The translations under genes and the position numbers were made by a program. 64,000 nucleotides of DNA from Bosea sp. (in: a-proteobacteria) (GTDB lineage Bacteria; Pseudomonadota; Alphaproteobacteria; Rhizobiales; Beijerinckiaceae): NCBI GenBank assembly GCA_023910605.1, contig JAAVVV010000001.1, positions 3,276,698 to 3,340,697 on the forward strand. Reading direction: 5' to 3'. Under the pieces are notes generated by a model, which saw nothing but the letters and a program-made list of their open reading frames with translations, was not told the origin of the DNA and did not search any database. The stretch's first letter is position 1. Every line of letters starts with the position of its first letter. Below, in pieces: positions 25,635 through 34,780 of this stretch.

Positions 25635-26657
25635 ATGATCCTGCCTGAGCCTGCCGGAGAGCCTCCTGCGCCGCACAGCCTCGTCGTTCCGGCCGAGGCG
25701 GCGGGCCTGCGCCTCGATCGCTGGCTGGCCGGAATGCTGGCCGCCTTCAGCCGCAGCCGCCTTCAGGCGCTGATCGCGGCCGGCAACGTCCGCGTCGATG
25801 GACAGGCGGCCCGGGATGCGGGCCACAAGCTCAAGGCCGGGCAGAGCGTCGAGATCACGATCCCGCCGCCAGTTCCGGCCCAGCCCATCGCGCAGCACAT
25901 ACCGCTTACGATCCTTTATGAGGATGACGACCTCATTGTCATCGACAAGCCGGCGGGCCTCGTCGTCCACCCGGCCGCCGGCCACGAGGATGGCACGCTG
26001 GTGAACGCGTTGATCGCCCATTGCGGCGCCAGCCTCTCGGGCATTGGCGGCGTGCGCCGTCCGGGCATCGTCCACCGGCTCGACAAGGACACAAGCGGAT
26101 TGCTGGTCGTCGCCAAGAATGACCAAGCCCACCAGGGGCTCAGCGCGCAGTTCGCCGATCATGGGCGCACCGGTCCCTTGGAACGCGCCTATCTGGCGCT
26201 GGTCTGGGGCGTGCCGCGCAAGCCTCGCGGCACGATCGACGCCCCTATCGAGCGCAGCACGCGAAACCGCGAGAAAATGGCCATTGCCCGCGAAGGCCAC
26301 GGCCGTCACGCGGTCACCCATTACCAGGTCCTGGAAAGCTATCCTGCCGGCGCAGCCGACCCCCTGGCCAGCCTCGTGCGCTGCGAACTGGAAACCGGCC
26401 GCACCCACCAGATCCGGCTCCATCTCGCCCATATCGGCCACCCGCTTCTGGGTGATGCGGTCTACGGCGCAGCCTTCAGAACCAAGGCCGCGCGCCTGCC
26501 TGACGCTTCGCAGGCCGCGCTTGCGGCGCTCGGACGGCAGGCGCTGCATGCGACGATGTTGGGTTTCGCACATCCCGCCACGGGCCAAACGCTTAGCTTT
26601 TCGGTCGAAGCGCCCGCAGACTTTGCGCACATGCAAGAATTACTCGCACATCTGTGA
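25635..26657 (+). CDS. RluA/RluD-family ribosomal RNA pseudouridine synthase
   Basis: A 340-residue enzyme. An N-terminal S4 RNA-binding domain (residues 20-75; LRLDRWLAGML, SRSRLQALIAAGNVRVDG) precedes the catalytic domain with the nucleophile Asp150 in HRLDKDTSGLL and ETGRTHQIRLHL. RluD modifies 23S rRNA helix 69, but the RluA group includes other targets, so the site is not certain. It lies immediately upstream of rpoH on the same strand, an arrangement common in alphaproteobacteria. Confidence 0.92.
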   Translation: MILPEPAGEPPAPHSLVVPAEAAGLRLDRWLAGMLAAFSRSRLQALIAAGNVRVDGQAARDAGHKLKAGQSVEITIPPPVPAQPIAQHIPLTILYEDDDLIVIDKPAGLVVHPAAGHEDGTLVNALIAHCGASLSGIGGVRRPGIVHRLDKDTSGLLVVAKNDQAHQGLSAQFADHGRTGPLERAYLALVWGVPRKPRGTIDAPIERSTRNREKMAIAREGHGRHAVTHYQVLESYPAGAADPLASLVRCELETGRTHQIRLHLAHIGHPLLGDAVYGAAFRTKAARLPDASQAALAALGRQALHATMLGFAHPATGQTLSFSVEAPADFAHMQELLAHL

Positions 26658-26781
26658 GACTTATGCGCGTCATTGCCTATTTTCTGACATGGTTTGACGC
26701 AGTATAAGGGCTGAAGCGGAGGGTTTGGAATCAGGACGCCGCTACAGGCTTGCCTAGTCAGGGAGCCTAGAGGAGAGCACG

Positions 26782-27690
26782 ATGGCCACTGCCCAATTGC
26801 CCATCATGGCGGCCGAAGGCGGCCTGTCACGGTATCTCGACGAGATCCGCAAATTTCCGATGCTCAAGCCGGACGAGGAGTTCATGCTCGCCAAACGCTG
26901 GCGCGAGCATGACGACCGCGACGCGGCCCACAAGCTCGTGACCTCGCATCTGCGCCTCGTGGCCAAGATCGCGATGGGTTATCGCGGCTATGGCCTGCCC
27001 ATCGGCGAGGTCGTGTCCGAAGGCAATGTCGGCCTGATGCAGGCGGTCAAGCGCTTCGAGCCGGACAAGGGCTTCCGTCTGGCCACCTATGCCATGTGGT
27101 GGATCAAGGCCTCGATCCAGGAATACATCCTGCGCTCATGGTCGCTCGTGAAGATGGGCACCACAGCCAACCAGAAGAAACTGTTCTTCAACCTGCGGAA
27201 GGCCAAGAGCAAGATCTCCGCGCTGGACGAGGGCGATCTGCGCCCCGATCAGGTCAAGCATATCGCCGTCAAGCTTGGCGTGCCCGAGCAGGACGTGATC
27301 GACATGAACCGCCGCCTCGGCGGTGACGCCTCGCTCAACGCGCCCCTGCGCGAGGAGGGCGAGGGCGAGTGGCAGGACTGGCTGGTGGATGAAAGCACCA
27401 ACCAGGAGCATCGCCTTGTCGAAAGCGAGGAGAGCGGCAACCGGCTCGCAGCCCTGCGGGACGCCCTTTCGGTGCTCAACCCGCGCGAGCGGCGCATTTT
27501 CGAGGCGCGCCGTCTCACCGATGACCCGATCACGCTCGAGGACCTTTCGGATGAGTTCGGCGTGTCGCGCGAGCGGGTTCGCCAGATCGAAGTCCGCGCG
27601 TTCGAGAAGGTTCAGGAAGCGGTGAAGGCCGCTCTGGTCCTCCGCGAAACGCTTCCCACCCCTGCGCGGCTGCCGCAACCGGCAACCTGA
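26782..27690 (+). CDS. rpoH: RNA polymerase heat-shock sigma factor RpoH
   Basis: A 302-residue sigma-32. Region 2 shows LAKRWREHDDRDAAHKLV, LPIGEVVSEGNVGLMQAVKRF and RLATYAMWWIKASIQEYIL. The RpoH box (NQKKLFFNLRKAKSKI), unique to heat-shock sigma factors, distinguishes it from RpoD and RpoS. Region 4 ends EDLSDEFGVSRERVRQIEVRAF. It directs transcription of chaperone and protease genes. AGGAGAG lies five bases before the ATG. The 124-bp gap upstream should hold its own promoter. Alphaproteobacteria often have two or more rpoH copies; only one is in the window. Confidence 0.95.
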   Translation: MATAQLPIMAAEGGLSRYLDEIRKFPMLKPDEEFMLAKRWREHDDRDAAHKLVTSHLRLVAKIAMGYRGYGLPIGEVVSEGNVGLMQAVKRFEPDKGFRLATYAMWWIKASIQEYILRSWSLVKMGTTANQKKLFFNLRKAKSKISALDEGDLRPDQVKHIAVKLGVPEQDVIDMNRRLGGDASLNAPLREEGEGEWQDWLVDESTNQEHRLVESEESGNRLAALRDALSVLNPRERRIFEARRLTDDPITLEDLSDEFGVSRERVRQIEVRAFEKVQEAVKAALVLRETLPTPARLPQPAT

Positions 27691-27734
27691 CGCGCACCGG
27701 TCAACTCGCCCCCGAGACCGCCATCGCCATCACG

Positions 27735-27753
27735 CCGACGCCTTGAGCGTCGG
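27735..27753. terminator. Hairpin between convergent rpoH and proline-rich gene
   Basis: CCGACGC (27735-27741) pairs with GCGTCGG (27747-27753) around a five-base loop. It lies 45 bases after the rpoH stop and directly against the stop of the opposite gene. The T-run on either side is short (TT), so any intrinsic termination is probably weak or factor-assisted. Confidence 0.45.
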
Positions 27754-27754
27754 T

Positions 27755-29167
27755 TCAGCGCCAGGCGGCAAAACCTTCCGCGATGCGCTGCTCGCCCGAG
27801 AGCCCCTTCTCGAAAGCGATGATGCCGCGTTTGCCCGACGCGAACCGCACGGGGATGTCGATCCAGTTGCGGGTCGTGAGCAGGTCGATGTTGCGCGTGA
27901 CCTCGACCGGCACCCGCGACAGCGCCGATACGAACAGATTCTCGCCAAGGCCCGTGGTGATTGCGGAAAGCGGCGCGCCGCGCGCGTTCTCCTCGGTCTT
28001 GAACTGCGGCACGCCCGCCTCGCGCACGGCGCCATTGCCGTCATCGGCGCTGCGCTGGAAGCGCATGCCCACGATGTGCGATGCCGGGAACGCAGCATCT
28101 GTGTTGCGGCGGATCGTGAACACCAGCGTCAGCCCCACATCCGGCACCTCGACATCGGCGCGGATGACGGTTTCCAGCGGCTGTCCCTCACCAGCATTCT
28201 GCGCCTCGACGCGCCATGAAACACGGCCTGCCACCGCGCGCGGCGGCTGTGTCGTGTCGGCAGGCTCCATGTAGAGAACAGCCCGCTGCGCGACGGCGAT
28301 CTCCGCCCGTCCAGGCTGCGCGGGCGCTCCCGATGGGCCGGGCGATGGCGTGGGCTGGGCTGGCGCGGGCGTGGTCTCCGCGCCGACACGCTCGTTGATC
28401 TTTGGGCCACCAGCTTGCCCGGGCGGCTGAGCCTGCGGCTGGGGCTGGACCTCAGGCGCAGCAGGTCCCGGCGCGTGATTGTCGCGGTTGACGTAGTAGG
28501 CGGTCACGCCGATCGCGCCGATGCCAAGGGCGACCCCGCCAGCCACGATCAGCGTGCGCAGCGAACGGCCGCTCCGCGCGGGCGTCACCACGAAATCGAG
28601 CCGGGGACGGTCGGACGCCGGCGCCGGCTCGGCTGCGGCGTCGCGGCTGGCCTCATCCGCTTGCGGCATCGCGGGATCGGCGGAGGCGGCAGCGGGAGCC
28701 GCTTCGGATGACGGCCGCAGCAGGCTTGCGAAGCTGGGCTCCGGCGCCGCGCGCTGCGGCTCTGGCGGGGGCGCAGCCGGCTCTGGCGCAGCCTGCTCTG
28801 GCGGAGTTGGCTGTGGCGAGGGCGGCTCTGGCGGAGCCGGCTGTGGCGAGGGCGGCTCTGGCGGAGCCGGCGGGGGCTCTGGCGAGGGCGGCTGTGGCGG
28901 CGGCTCTGGTGGAGCCGGCTGTGGCGGCGGCTCCTCCTCCTGCGCCTGCATGGCCTGAAGCTCGTGCTCGCGCTCGATGCGCGCGATCACCTCCTCCAGG
29001 GCCAGCCTCTGGCGGGTTATCTCGCCTTCGGCGACAGGCGGGTCGACATTGCGAAGCTGCGTGACGAGCACGCGCGCCGCGCGATCATAGATCGCACGCC
29101 GTGCTTCGGGAGTCTGATCCTGCAATCCCGCGATCGCCCTCGAAAGGACCGGATAGAAATCCACCAT
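27755..29167 (-). CDS. Conserved hypothetical membrane protein with proline-rich segment
   Basis: A 470-residue protein, not recognised by function. Residues 1-70 are a helical N-terminal domain (DFYPVLSRAIAGLQ, ARRAIYDRAARVLVTQL). Then comes a long Pro/Glu/Gln/Ala segment (about 75-190), one membrane helix (LIVAGGVALGIGAIGVTAYYV, near 225) and a second proline-rich linker. A C-terminal globular domain (about 300-470) has RAVLYMEP, RVSWRVEAQN and NWIDIPVRFASGKRGIIAFEKG. The N-terminal part resembles proteins found widely in Hyphomicrobiales. A TTG start at 29203 overlapping the purA stop is possible; the ATG matches the usual family N-terminus. Confidence 0.75.
   Translation of the reverse strand: MVDFYPVLSRAIAGLQDQTPEARRAIYDRAARVLVTQLRNVDPPVAEGEITRQRLALEEVIARIEREHELQAMQAQEEEPPPQPAPPEPPPQPPSPEPPPAPPEPPSPQPAPPEPPSPQPTPPEQAAPEPAAPPPEPQRAAPEPSFASLLRPSSEAAPAAASADPAMPQADEASRDAAAEPAPASDRPRLDFVVTPARSGRSLRTLIVAGGVALGIGAIGVTAYYVNRDNHAPGPAAPEVQPQPQAQPPGQAGGPKINERVGAETTPAPAQPTPSPGPSGAPAQPGRAEIAVAQRAVLYMEPADTTQPPRAVAGRVSWRVEAQNAGEGQPLETVIRADVEVPDVGLTLVFTIRRNTDAAFPASHIVGMRFQRSADDGNGAVREAGVPQFKTEENARGAPLSAITTGLGENLFVSALSRVPVEVTRNIDLLTTRNWIDIPVRFASGKRGIIAFEKGLSGEQRIAEGFAAWR
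28741..28945. repeat. Tandem GC-rich repeat encoding Pro/Glu/Gln segments
   Basis: About 200 bp of near-tandem units inside the proline-rich gene. A 30-base unit beginning GGCGGAGCCGGCTGTGGCGA occurs twice in direct succession, flanked by diverged copies. On the coding strand it gives runs such as PPEPPSPQPAPPEPPSPQP. Such tracts expand and contract easily by slippage. Confidence 0.8.
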
Positions 29168-29199
29168 GACGCTCGTTTGTCCTGACAGGGCTGGCTTCG

Positions 29200-30492
29200 T
29201 CAACCCTCGAACGGATTGCGCACGAGAATGGTGTCGTCACGCTCGGGTGAAGTCGACAGGACCGCTACCGGCGCGCCGATCAGTTCCTCGATCCGGCGCA
29301 CATACTTGATCGCCTGAGCTGGCAACTGGCCCCAGCTGCGCGCGCCTGCGGTCGAATCACCCCAGCCTTCGATGGTCTCGTAGATCGGCTCGACACGGGC
29401 CTGCGCCGCCTGTCCGGCAGGCAGGGTTTCGATGACGCGCCCATCGAGACGGTAGCCCGTGCAGACCTTGATCTCGGCAAACCCGTCGAGGATGTCGAGC
29501 TTGGTCAGTGCGATGCCGTCAATGCCCGAGGTCTTGACCGTCTGGCGGACCAGGCAGGCGTCGAACCAGCCGCAGCGCCGCTTGCGGCCGGTCACCACGC
29601 CGAATTCCTTGCCCTTCTGCCCGATCAGCTCGCCAATCTCGTCATGCAGCTCCGTGGGGAACGGGCCTTCGCCCACCCGCGTGGTGTAGGCCTTGGCGAT
29701 GCCGAGCACATAGCCCACGGAGCCCGGACCCAGCCCCGAGCCGGTGGCCGCCTGCCCCGCCACGATGTTGGACGAGGTGACGAACGGATAGGTGCCGTGG
29801 TCGACGTCGAGAAGCGCGCCCTGCGCGCCCTCGAACAGGATGCGCTTGCCTGCGCGCCGTTCGCCGTCGAGCAGCGACCAGACCGTGTCGGCATAGGGCA
29901 GGACCCTGGGGGCGATCGCCTTCAGCTCCGCCAGCAACGCCGCGCCATCCGCCTCCGCGATGCCGAGGCCGCGCCGCAGCGCGTTGTGATGCGTCAGCAG
30001 CCGTTCGATCTTGGCCTCGAGCAGGGCGTCGTCTTCAAGATCGATGACGCGGATGGCGCGGCGGCCGACCTTGTCCTCATAGGCCGGCCCGATCCCGCGC
30101 TTGGTGGTGCCGATCTTGAGGCCTGAATTGGACGTCTCGCGGAAATGGTCCAGCTCGCGATGCAGCGGCAGGATCAGCGTCGCATTGTCGGCGACGCGCA
30201 GGTTGTCGCGGCTGATCGAAACGCCCTGGGCCTGAAGCTTGGCGATCTCCTCGACCAGATGCCAGGGATCAACGACCACGCCATTGCCGATCACCGAGAG
30301 CTTGCCGGGCCTGACGATGCCGGAGGGCAGCAGAGAGAGCTTGTAGACCACGCCGTCTATGACCAGCGTGTGCCCGGCATTGTGGCCGCCCTGGAAGCGC
30401 ACCACCACATCGGCCTGGCTCGACAGCCAGTCCACCAGCTTGCCCTTGCCTTCGTCACCCCACTGGGCGCCCACCACGACCACGTTCGCCAT
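29200..30492 (-). CDS. purA: Adenylosuccinate synthetase
   Basis: A 430-residue enzyme joining IMP and aspartate with GTP to make adenylosuccinate, the first step from IMP to AMP. The GTP P-loop is WGDEGKGK at residues 11-18, the catalytic His is in GHNAGHTL, and [17 protein letters not shown] ([13 protein letters not shown]) and [12 protein letters not shown] motifs are present. Length is normal. It is transcribed leftwards into the proline-rich gene. An intrinsic terminator sits just upstream of its start, ending the previous unit. Confidence 0.96.
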   Translation of the reverse strand: MANVVVVGAQWGDEGKGKLVDWLSSQADVVVRFQGGHNAGHTLVIDGVVYKLSLLPSGIVRPGKLSVIGNGVVVDPWHLVEEIAKLQAQGVSISRDNLRVADNATLILPLHRELDHFRETSNSGLKIGTTKRGIGPAYEDKVGRRAIRVIDLEDDALLEAKIERLLTHHNALRRGLGIAEADGAALLAELKAIAPRVLPYADTVWSLLDGERRAGKRILFEGAQGALLDVDHGTYPFVTSSNIVAGQAATGSGLGPGSVGYVLGIAKAYTTRVGEGPFPTELHDEIGELIGQKGKEFGVVTGRKRRCGWFDACLVRQTVKTSGIDGIALTKLDILDGFAEIKVCTGYRLDGRVIETLPAGQAAQARVEPIYETIEGWGDSTAGARSWGQLPAQAIKYVRRIEELIGAPVAVLSTSPERDDTILVRNPFEG

Positions 30493-30540
30493 CGCGCCAA
30501 TCCCCAGATTGCCGCGCGCCTGTCGCGGCTGTGCGGCGTC

Positions 30541-30569
30541 AACAAAAAGCCCCGGCGCAAGGCCGGGGC
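30541..30569 (-). terminator. Intrinsic terminator after the DUF4139 gene
   Basis: On the minus strand GCCCCGGC and GCCGGGGC form an eight-base stem (30549-30556 with 30562-30569, five-base loop) followed directly by TTTTTGTT. It ends transcription from the DUF4139 gene before purA. Confidence 0.85.
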
Positions 30570-30662
30570 TTCGGGTTCATCCTTGCAGCCCCTCATGGTC
30601 CACAGCAGGCTCAAGGTCAAGGAAAACCACCCTTGACCCGCTCGCGGGGCAGCGGACACACC

Positions 30663-32327
30663 TCACTGGATCGTCAACTCGCGGTCAGCCGGCCAGCGCA
30701 ACCTCCAGCCGAGCCTGATGTCGCGCTTCTCACCCGGCGCATAGTCATGGGTCCAGGCCATGACGCCGCGCTGGTCGATGCCGCCGCGCGGATCCTGCAC
30801 GGTCTTGTCCGTGGCCGGCGTGTTGGTGGGCAGCGCCTCGACCGTGACGGCGCTGTTCTCCGAAACCGGAATGCGGTCGACCACGGAAATGCGCATGGGC
30901 CTGCGGTGCAGGTTGGTGATGGTGGTGCGATGATCCGACAGCTGGTTGCGCGAGGCGCTCCAGCCGGATGGATCATTGTCGCGGCGGCGCACGGGCACGC
31001 GCTCGACCTTGATCCGGTCATCCGCGCCAAAGCCGAGTTCGAAGCCATCGCCCGCTGCGACCGCGCTGATCGAAGCCTTGCCCACGAACATGCCGTCACG
31101 CATCAGCGAGACCTCGCCCGGCAGCAGCGGCGCCTCGCCAGTCCAGGTCAGCGATGCGGAGAGATAGGCGCGCGGCTCCAGCGCCGGCGCGACCTTGGCC
31201 AGCAGCGGCGCTTCGAGCCCATGGCTGGAAAGGCGCAGGACGCGCGCGGCGCCATCGCGCGCCACCGTCACCCGCCCGGGCGCGACGAAGGATGCCGAGA
31301 ACGTGCTCGACATCGATTGCGCCTCCTGCTCCGAAGCACGGGCCAGCTCTGGAGGACCCTGCGGAGCCGGCGGAGCCATGGTCTGGGCCCGCTCCATCGT
31401 CTCGGCCGTCTGGCGCGCACGCTGCCGCGGAGCGTCAAGCACCACATAGGGCTCGCGCAAGGACAGCGTCTGCGTCATCACCATAGGCGCGCTGGCCCCA
31501 CCCGCGACGCGCGCGGTCGAGAGCGTCAGCGCCACATCCTCCCAGTCCTCGCCAGTGCGCTGGCTCACCGAGGCGCGGCGCACGAGGTTGATCCGCGCAG
31601 GTCCATTGGCGGCCGTGTCCAGCGCGGCATCATACACAGCCGTCCAGCGCGCGGAGCCGACCCTGTAGGTGACAGTGAGCGCAGCCGACAGCGCGGAGGC
31701 CGCCTCGACCGAAACCGCCAGATCCACCACCGGCGCGGCGCCCGGCCGCGGTCGGCCTGCGGCCGTCTCGATCGCCCTGATCCGGGCCTCCACCTCGGCC
31801 GCGCGCGCCGTCTGGACCTGAAGCGCCTCATTGGCGGCGGCGGTGCCCTCGCCCACCGCCGTCCAGGCGGCGCGGGCCTGCGCAAGATCGAAGCCCTTGC
31901 CGTCCTTCACGGCGGCCTCGGCGGCAAGCCGCGCGAACTCGGCGACGGCCCGCTTCTGGGCCTCCAGCGCGTCGATCCGCCCACGCACCGCGGCCAGCTC
32001 CGCCTGAAGCTCGCGCAAGCGCTTCTGGCTGTCCTCCTGGCCCTCGATCTGGGCCGGCGCCCGCCGCACATCGGCCGAGCCGATCACCAGCTGGCCATCG
32101 CTCGCGCCTTCGATCCGGATCGAGGCCGGGTCGATCGTGGCGGGCAGGCCGCGCAGCACCACGACATGCTGGCCGGCGGGCACCCTGACCTCGCCGATCC
32201 GCGTCACGGCAGCGGCATCGGGAAAGACGGTGACCGCATCGATGCGGCTGGCGAGAGGCAACTCGGCGCTGATCGCAAGCGGCGCGGCGGCGACCGATGC
32301 AAGAAGGGCAAGAGCAATTCTGGTCAT
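30663..32327 (-). CDS. DUF4139 / mucoidy-inhibitor MuiA-like protein
   Basis: A 554-residue exported protein. Residues 1-22 are a signal peptide (IALALLASVAAAPLAISA). An N-terminal DUF4140 region follows (SRIDAVTVFPDAAAVTRIGEV), then a coiled coil (about 100-190) rich in Glu, Ala and Arg, and the DUF4139 beta-domain from about 215 (VDLAVSVEAASALSAAL, YRVGSARWTAVYDAALD) to the end (YAPGEKRDIRLGWRLRWPAD). The family name comes from a mucoidy-inhibitor annotation; no biochemical activity is established. GGAG is ten bases before the chosen ATG. A strong terminator follows the gene. Confidence 0.85.
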   Translation of the reverse strand: MTRIALALLASVAAAPLAISAELPLASRIDAVTVFPDAAAVTRIGEVRVPAGQHVVVLRGLPATIDPASIRIEGASDGQLVIGSADVRRAPAQIEGQEDSQKRLRELQAELAAVRGRIDALEAQKRAVAEFARLAAEAAVKDGKGFDLAQARAAWTAVGEGTAAANEALQVQTARAAEVEARIRAIETAAGRPRPGAAPVVDLAVSVEAASALSAALTVTYRVGSARWTAVYDAALDTAANGPARINLVRRASVSQRTGEDWEDVALTLSTARVAGGASAPMVMTQTLSLREPYVVLDAPRQRARQTAETMERAQTMAPPAPQGPPELARASEQEAQSMSSTFSASFVAPGRVTVARDGAARVLRLSSHGLEAPLLAKVAPALEPRAYLSASLTWTGEAPLLPGEVSLMRDGMFVGKASISAVAAGDGFELGFGADDRIKVERVPVRRRDNDPSGWSASRNQLSDHRTTITNLHRRPMRISVVDRIPVSENSAVTVEALPTNTPATDKTVQDPRGGIDQRGVMAWTHDYAPGEKRDIRLGWRLRWPADRELTIQ

Positions 32328-32425
32328 GAAGTGACAACTCCGCAGTGACGCCCGCAAGCCAGGCGTGATGCGCTATTCACGCAATGATTGCGGATTTTTG
32401 ACGGCCATGCTGAAGCTTGGGCGCC

Positions 32426-33295
32426 TCACCCTCGCCCACGGGCGCTGATTTCAGGCCTGACCCGATGCTTGAGGAAGTTACGGATTTCGGTCAGCCGCCG
32501 CATGGGCTCCAGCACCTCGGCATCGAGCCCATGCGCCCAGGCCAGGTCGCTGCGCGTGGGGTCCACATCCAGCGCCTCCATCTCCTCGCAATGGCGCAGC
32601 ACATCGGCGCGGTCGCGCCGGAAGCCTTCGGCGATGAGCGTGTCCCGCATCCGCTGCAGGATGGAGGCGACCTCGCCGAGCGAGAACTCGGGATGATACT
32701 GCACCCCCCAGAACACCCCGCCCTCATGGCGGATTTCCGCCGCCTGAACCGGCGTCATCGCATTGCTGGCAAGCACGGAGATATCGCCCGGCGGCAGGGC
32801 CACGGCGTCCAGATGGATGGCGGGCGCATCGAAGCTCGGCGGCCTGCCCGCCAGCAACGGGTGCGCCAGGCCCTCGGCCGTCGGCGTGATACGGCGGGCG
32901 AACCCGACCTCCCGCCCTGCCGGATTGGCGATCACGGACCCGCCCGCCGCGACGGAGCCCATCTGGATTCCCCAGCATGAACCGAAACAGGGCGTGCCGC
33001 TACGATAGATCGCCCGCATCAGTTCGATCTGCCGCGTGACCGGCGGCGCGATCTGGTAGATGTGCAGGGCCGATCCGGTCAGGAAGATGCCGTCATAGCT
33101 TTCGAGCCCGGCAGGGTCTGGCAGGTTCGCCCCCTCATCGGCCGGCATGGCGATGTCGCACAGGGCGTCCGGGGCCAGCGACATCACCGTGCGCGCATAG
33201 GATTCGGCCGGCGTCACGCCAATGCCGCTTCGGTAAGCCTCGCGCGCCTCGCGCACATTGCCCTCGACGACAAGGAGACGGACAGGTTTTGTCAT
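32426..33295 (-). CDS. Class-I glutamine amidotransferase-like protein
   Basis: A 289-residue protein with a complete class-I glutaminase triad: Cys107 in CFGSCWGIQ, His201 and Glu203 in QYHPEF. It resembles stand-alone GMP-synthase-like glutamine amidotransferases. After the domain comes a tail of about 60 residues with several Arg and Glu. The synthase partner is not apparent in the neighbourhood. It is divergent from the EamA transporter gene with 141 bp between them. Confidence 0.85.
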   Translation of the reverse strand: MTKPVRLLVVEGNVREAREAYRSGIGVTPAESYARTVMSLAPDALCDIAMPADEGANLPDPAGLESYDGIFLTGSALHIYQIAPPVTRQIELMRAIYRSGTPCFGSCWGIQMGSVAAGGSVIANPAGREVGFARRITPTAEGLAHPLLAGRPPSFDAPAIHLDAVALPPGDISVLASNAMTPVQAAEIRHEGGVFWGVQYHPEFSLGEVASILQRMRDTLIAEGFRRDRADVLRHCEEMEALDVDPTRSDLAWAHGLDAEVLEPMRRLTEIRNFLKHRVRPEISARGRG

Positions 33296-33436
33296 GGTGG
33301 AACCGCTCAGCGCAGGCAGGTATTGCGTCTCCATAGCATGACGCGGCCCGCTGAACAGGCTAGGCAGGAGCATGTCCACATTGCACGAATCCGGGACCTT
33401 GGGGCGGGTCCATCCCATGCTCAGGCGGACTGCGCC

Positions 33437-34342
33437 ATGCCGCTGACCACGCTCTCCCGCCGTGCCTGGGCCAGCCCCTATCTGCTTCTCGCGCTGACCA
33501 CCCTGCTCTGGGGCGGCAACGCCATTGCCAGCCGCATCGCCATCGACAATGTGTCGCCGATGGCGCTGACCTCACTGCGCTGGGTCGGCGTGGCGCTGAT
33601 CTTCCCCGTGATGTTCCGCAAGGAGCTTGTGGCGCACTGGCCCACAATCCGCGCCAATGCGCCGAAGCTGGTCTGGATGGGTTTCATCGGCTTCACCCTG
33701 TTCAACGCCCTGATGTATCTGGCGGGCCATTCCACGACCGCGATCAACATGGGCATCATCCAGGGCGCGATCCCGGTCATGGTGATGGCCGGCGCCTTCG
33801 CGCTGCATGGGGCGCGGCTCACGCCGCTCCAGATCGTCGGGGTCCTGGTGACGATGCTCGGCGTGGCCCTCACCGCGGCACGCGGCGATCTTGCGGCGCT
33901 CTCCACGCTGGCTGTGGCGCAGGGCGACATCCTCATGATCACCGCCTGCGCCTTCTATGCCGGCTACACGCTGGCGCTGCGCCGCCGTCCCCAGTTGCCG
34001 GCGCTGGTCTTCTTCACCTGCCTCGCCATAGTGGCCTGCATCGGCTCGCTGGCGCTGCTCGGCTGGGAGATCGCTGCCGGTCAGGTGCTCTGGCCCAACG
34101 CCAAGGGCTGGCTGCTCGTGCTGTATGTGACGGTTGGTCCCTCGATCGCCTCGCAGCTGATGTTCATGCGCGGCGTGGAGCTGATCGGGCCGTCCCGCGC
34201 CGGCCTGTTCGTCAATCTCGTGCCGATCTGGGCCGCGATCCTCGCGGTCGTGCTGATCGCAGAGCCCTTCGCGGCCTACCACGCGGTGGCGCTGGCGCTG
34301 GTGCTTGGCGGGATCTGGCTGGCGGAGCGCAACCGGGCCTGA
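33437..34342 (+). CDS. EamA-family (DMT superfamily) transporter
   Basis: A 301-residue inner-membrane protein with about ten helices in two EamA repeats. Repeat one starts LLLALTTLLWGGNAIASRIAI and ends GVALTAARGDL. Repeat two starts GDILMITACAFYAGYTLALRR and ends LALVLGGIWLAERNR. Members export amino acids, metabolites or drugs; the substrate is not predictable. The ATG at 33437 is chosen because the frame upstream is antisense to the amidotransferase. Confidence 0.9.
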   Translation: MPLTTLSRRAWASPYLLLALTTLLWGGNAIASRIAIDNVSPMALTSLRWVGVALIFPVMFRKELVAHWPTIRANAPKLVWMGFIGFTLFNALMYLAGHSTTAINMGIIQGAIPVMVMAGAFALHGARLTPLQIVGVLVTMLGVALTAARGDLAALSTLAVAQGDILMITACAFYAGYTLALRRRPQLPALVFFTCLAIVACIGSLALLGWEIAAGQVLWPNAKGWLLVLYVTVGPSIASQLMFMRGVELIGPSRAGLFVNLVPIWAAILAVVLIAEPFAAYHAVALALVLGGIWLAERNRA

Positions 34343-34350
34343 AGAGAGGC

Positions 34351-34731
34351 TCAGCTCTTGCGCCAGAGCGGCCGCGCCTTCAGAAATCCGCGATAGGCCA
34401 GCTCCAGGGCCCAGGGCGCGGGCGGGATCGACGCAATGCGCCCCAGCAGCCTGAAGCGCGGCGTCGCCCGCCAGAGCGCGATGAAGGCTGCTGCGCCCGA
34501 TACGATCTCCCCGCTGCCAAGCCGCACATGGAAGCGCGCCAGCGCAGCCTCGCGGCCCACGCCCTCAGGGAGGCTCGCATCATCGCTTGCGATATTCTCG
34601 AAGGCCGGGCGATCTGGCGCGCCGTCGCTGAGCCGCCGATACAGCGCGATCTCGCGCGAGCAGACCGGGCAGCCGCCATCATAGTAGACGGCGCAGGCGG
34701 CGGCGGGATCGGAGGGGGGCATGGCTGTCAT
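34351..34731 (-). CDS. DCC-family (DUF393) thiol-disulfide oxidoreductase-like protein
   Basis: A 126-residue protein with the family hallmark YYDGGCPVCSREIALYRR, where C-P-V-C gives the C-x-x-C pair, and DDASLPEGV. A C-terminal stretch (IPPAPWALELAYRGFLKAR) may contact the membrane. DCC proteins are predicted oxidoreductases without a defined substrate. ATGs at 34731 and 34722 are both possible. It lies downstream of serA on the same strand, 49 bases after the serA stop. Confidence 0.85.
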   Translation of the reverse strand: MTAMPPSDPAAACAVYYDGGCPVCSREIALYRRLSDGAPDRPAFENIASDDASLPEGVGREAALARFHVRLGSGEIVSGAAAFIALWRATPRFRLLGRIASIPPAPWALELAYRGFLKARPLWRKS

Positions 34732-34780
34732 GCAGGAGACATGGCGCGCCTGCGAAAGATCGCAAGCGCGCCCATTCGTC

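Noticed and set aside
26658..26781. Search for a heat-shock promoter in front of rpoH
   Set aside because: TTGACG and TATAAG words occur but not with a convincing spacing, so no promoter is claimed.
28741..28945. Tandem repeat considered as a CRISPR array
   Set aside because: Units are contiguous and diverged, without unique spacers, and they encode a proline-rich protein segment in frame.
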